From contig KN817592.1 of assembly GCA_000827495.1 (NCBI GenBank), forward strand, positions 6,227-26,393: 20,167 nucleotides of DNA, in the 5' to 3' direction. This stretch comes from Hypholoma sublateritium FD-334 SS-4 (Eukaryota > Basidiomycota > Agaricomycetes > Agaricales > Strophariaceae). The first letter of the stretch is position 1; every line of letters starts with the position of its first letter. Below are positions 19,001 through 20,167 of this stretch, in pieces. The notes under the pieces are model-generated. The model had not been told where the DNA came from and did not search any database. It saw only the letters and a list, made by a program, of their open reading frames with translations. The translations under genes were made by a program, and so were the position numbers.

Positions 19001-20167
19001 CATCATTAGGGCCATTGGTGCTTGAATGTGACGCTGCAAAGTCTTTGAAACTAGGTGGCATCTGCAAAATTGGAACAGTCATTAGCGAGCCTAGTACTCC
19101 GATGAGAACATGTTTCGGAGGAGCTCGTACCTTTTGAAAATATGCGACGTGATTACAAAGATTACAGGTAGGTTTACATCTGCGATACTTGGACTCGTTC
19201 CCGAAGTACATGTAACAGGGCCACAAAGAAGTGTTTCCAAAGGCGGTGAGTTGAGTGCTATCGGATCCAAACATAAGACCAATTAAGATTCGGGGTNGAG
19301 AACATCCTGGCTCTCCACTGGCAGTTTGAATTTCTTCGTTCGCTTCCAAAAAGGTAGGCGCCGTGTATAATTCTCCATGTACCCTGGTAGATTGAGAATT
19401 CCGCATGTCTCTTCGATGCCACCTCAGCTCGTAAGGCTCCAAGTGGAAGTGCCGGAAGTCATGTTCATTCGACATTTTCTCCTTGAGAACAGACACGATA
19501 CTGCGATGGCGAAATGGAGGGAAAGTATATCGATGGGTGCCCGGATTTGGTGTATTCCTGTGGAAGGGGATGGGTAATGTTATAACGGTCTCCTTCCAGC
19601 CAGCATCTTCTTCATCTAGCCATATATCTTTGGTATCCGACGATTCTCCAAGACAATTATTGATAGAATCCCAAGGAACATTGATAACATCTGCCGGGTC
19701 AAATGACTGGTGGCCGATAATGTCTATCAGTTTTCTAAATCCCTCTTGAGTCTTCTGGACACCGCTGTTCCAGTACCACTCCCCAAGTAAAAAGGCAATC
19801 TTGTTAGGGTATGGATGAAAGAGGGAGATGGAAGTTTTCTCGGTTCTGACTTCAGAATTGGGGACGTCGCAAAGTTGTGCTTCTGTATCCGGGTCATGAG
19901 AGGGAAACGCTATTCCACGATATCGCCGGAAAAGACCAAAGTTGTTGCGACGNGATACTAAAATTTGCCTACTTGGGTTAGGATTATGTATTAGAGGTAC
20001 TGCCTGTACAGTAGGGGGCAAATGCGGTGGTGGAGCGGGCTGTTCGTCTCGGTAGCGCAAGGGCAGTCGGCGATTTTCTCGCCGTGGGCGGCCCTCTGAG
20101 GGTGGTGTGGGATTTATTACAATCTCGCTGGATTCTGGATGTTGAATGATAGGTTCTGCCGAGGGTC
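16054..20167 (-). CDS. Plavaka transposase (CACTA-like), N-terminus beyond window
   Basis: Model: complement(16054..16319, 16358..16512, 16565..17226, 17286..17555, 17607..18080, 18136..18241, 18306..18469, 18531..18780, 18832..19061, 19131..>20167); at least 1203 aa, ten exons, phases all consistent. The last intron (38 nt) is the least certain. Family landmarks in order: LPLRYRDEQPAPPP, NNFGLFRRY, FLLGEWYWNSGVQK, HGELYTAP, LMFGSDSTQLTAFGN (SDST probably includes a catalytic Asp), YFGNESKYRRCKP, YSADYPEKILLASI, CPCPRCL, LVPTENAFS, DFMHEFELGVWKK, TFGRDSIRRF, MAHWHGLAKLRQHTD, YGTT.SYSTE, EHRSPKSRY, ARVLGIYHVNVVY, FGFVDPSLVLRACH and YYVNRFADRDM. The acidic tail has three 12-aa repeats. Plavaka proteins usually begin with a C2H2 finger, expected past 20167. 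Six n bases fall in exons (16780, 17627, 17670, 17715, 17858, 19297), with another at 19953. Confidence 0.9.
16163..16270 (-). repeat. 36-bp tandem repeat in the acidic tail of the Plavaka transposase
   Basis: Three 36-bp units (CATTTCTGGCT...on the plus strand) encode 12-aa repeats of the form ALDPQEPEMDDA. They are unrelated to TGCCNNGGCA. Confidence 0.75.

Larger units (their letters stand above)
15094..20167 (-). mobile_element. Plavaka-type DNA transposon, 3' portion, truncated by window edge
   Basis: It is defined by the subterminal palindromes at its left end and the Plavaka transposase running off the right end. It is free of TGCCNNGGCA copies, in contrast to the adjacent 15 kb. The far terminus and the target-site duplication are not in the window. 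Confidence 0.75.

Overview
This window looks like draft nuclear DNA from a mushroom-forming basidiomycete (Agaricomycetes). The basis is genes broken by many short GT-AG introns (mostly 40-70 nt), one KDZ-superfamily transposase with its CxC2 cysteine cluster, and one Plavaka-type transposase. Both transposon families are strongly expanded in that class. Scattered single n bases suggest a draft assembly. All gene models below were built by eye from reading frames and splice signals, and exon phases were checked by hand.

Layout, left to right: 1-810, non-coding DNA with inverted copies of a 113-bp repeat; 811-2843 (-), gene A, a 660-aa low-complexity acidic protein with a tandem SIM-like array; 3304-3999 (-), gene D, 196 aa; 4150-6357 (+), gene B, 637 aa, with a central Cys6 cluster, divergent from D; 6358-7402, AT-rich intergenic DNA; 7403-9512 (-), gene C, 634 aa, divergent from 9658-13438 (+), an apparently intact 1143-aa KDZ transposase; 13439-15093, an array of 113-bp repeats plus AT-rich DNA; 15094 to the end, the 3' part of a Plavaka element whose transposase (- strand, at least 1203 aa in the window, ten exons) runs off the right edge. 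A set of subterminal palindromes lies at 15133-15264.

The standout signal is a 10-bp palindrome, TGCCNNGGCA. I count at least 40 exact copies (plus many one-mismatch copies) between 266 and 15071, and none in the Plavaka portion. Well under one copy would be expected by chance in 15 kb. Copies lie in all five genes of that interval, in introns and in intergenic DNA. In coding DNA 27 of 28 copies sit in the same codon phase (GCC NNG GCA = Ala-Xaa-Ala) with a variable centre. In introns and intergenic DNA 10 of 12 are TGCCATGGCA. This resembles a eukaryotic counterpart of the cyanobacterial highly iterated palindrome HIP1. I know of no description of it in fungi, although I could not search.

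How the pieces may work together (inference): KDZ and gene C look like a transposase and its head-to-head partner. A, B and D may be cargo or host genes in the same motif-saturated block. Plavaka is a later or independent neighbour that lacks the motif.
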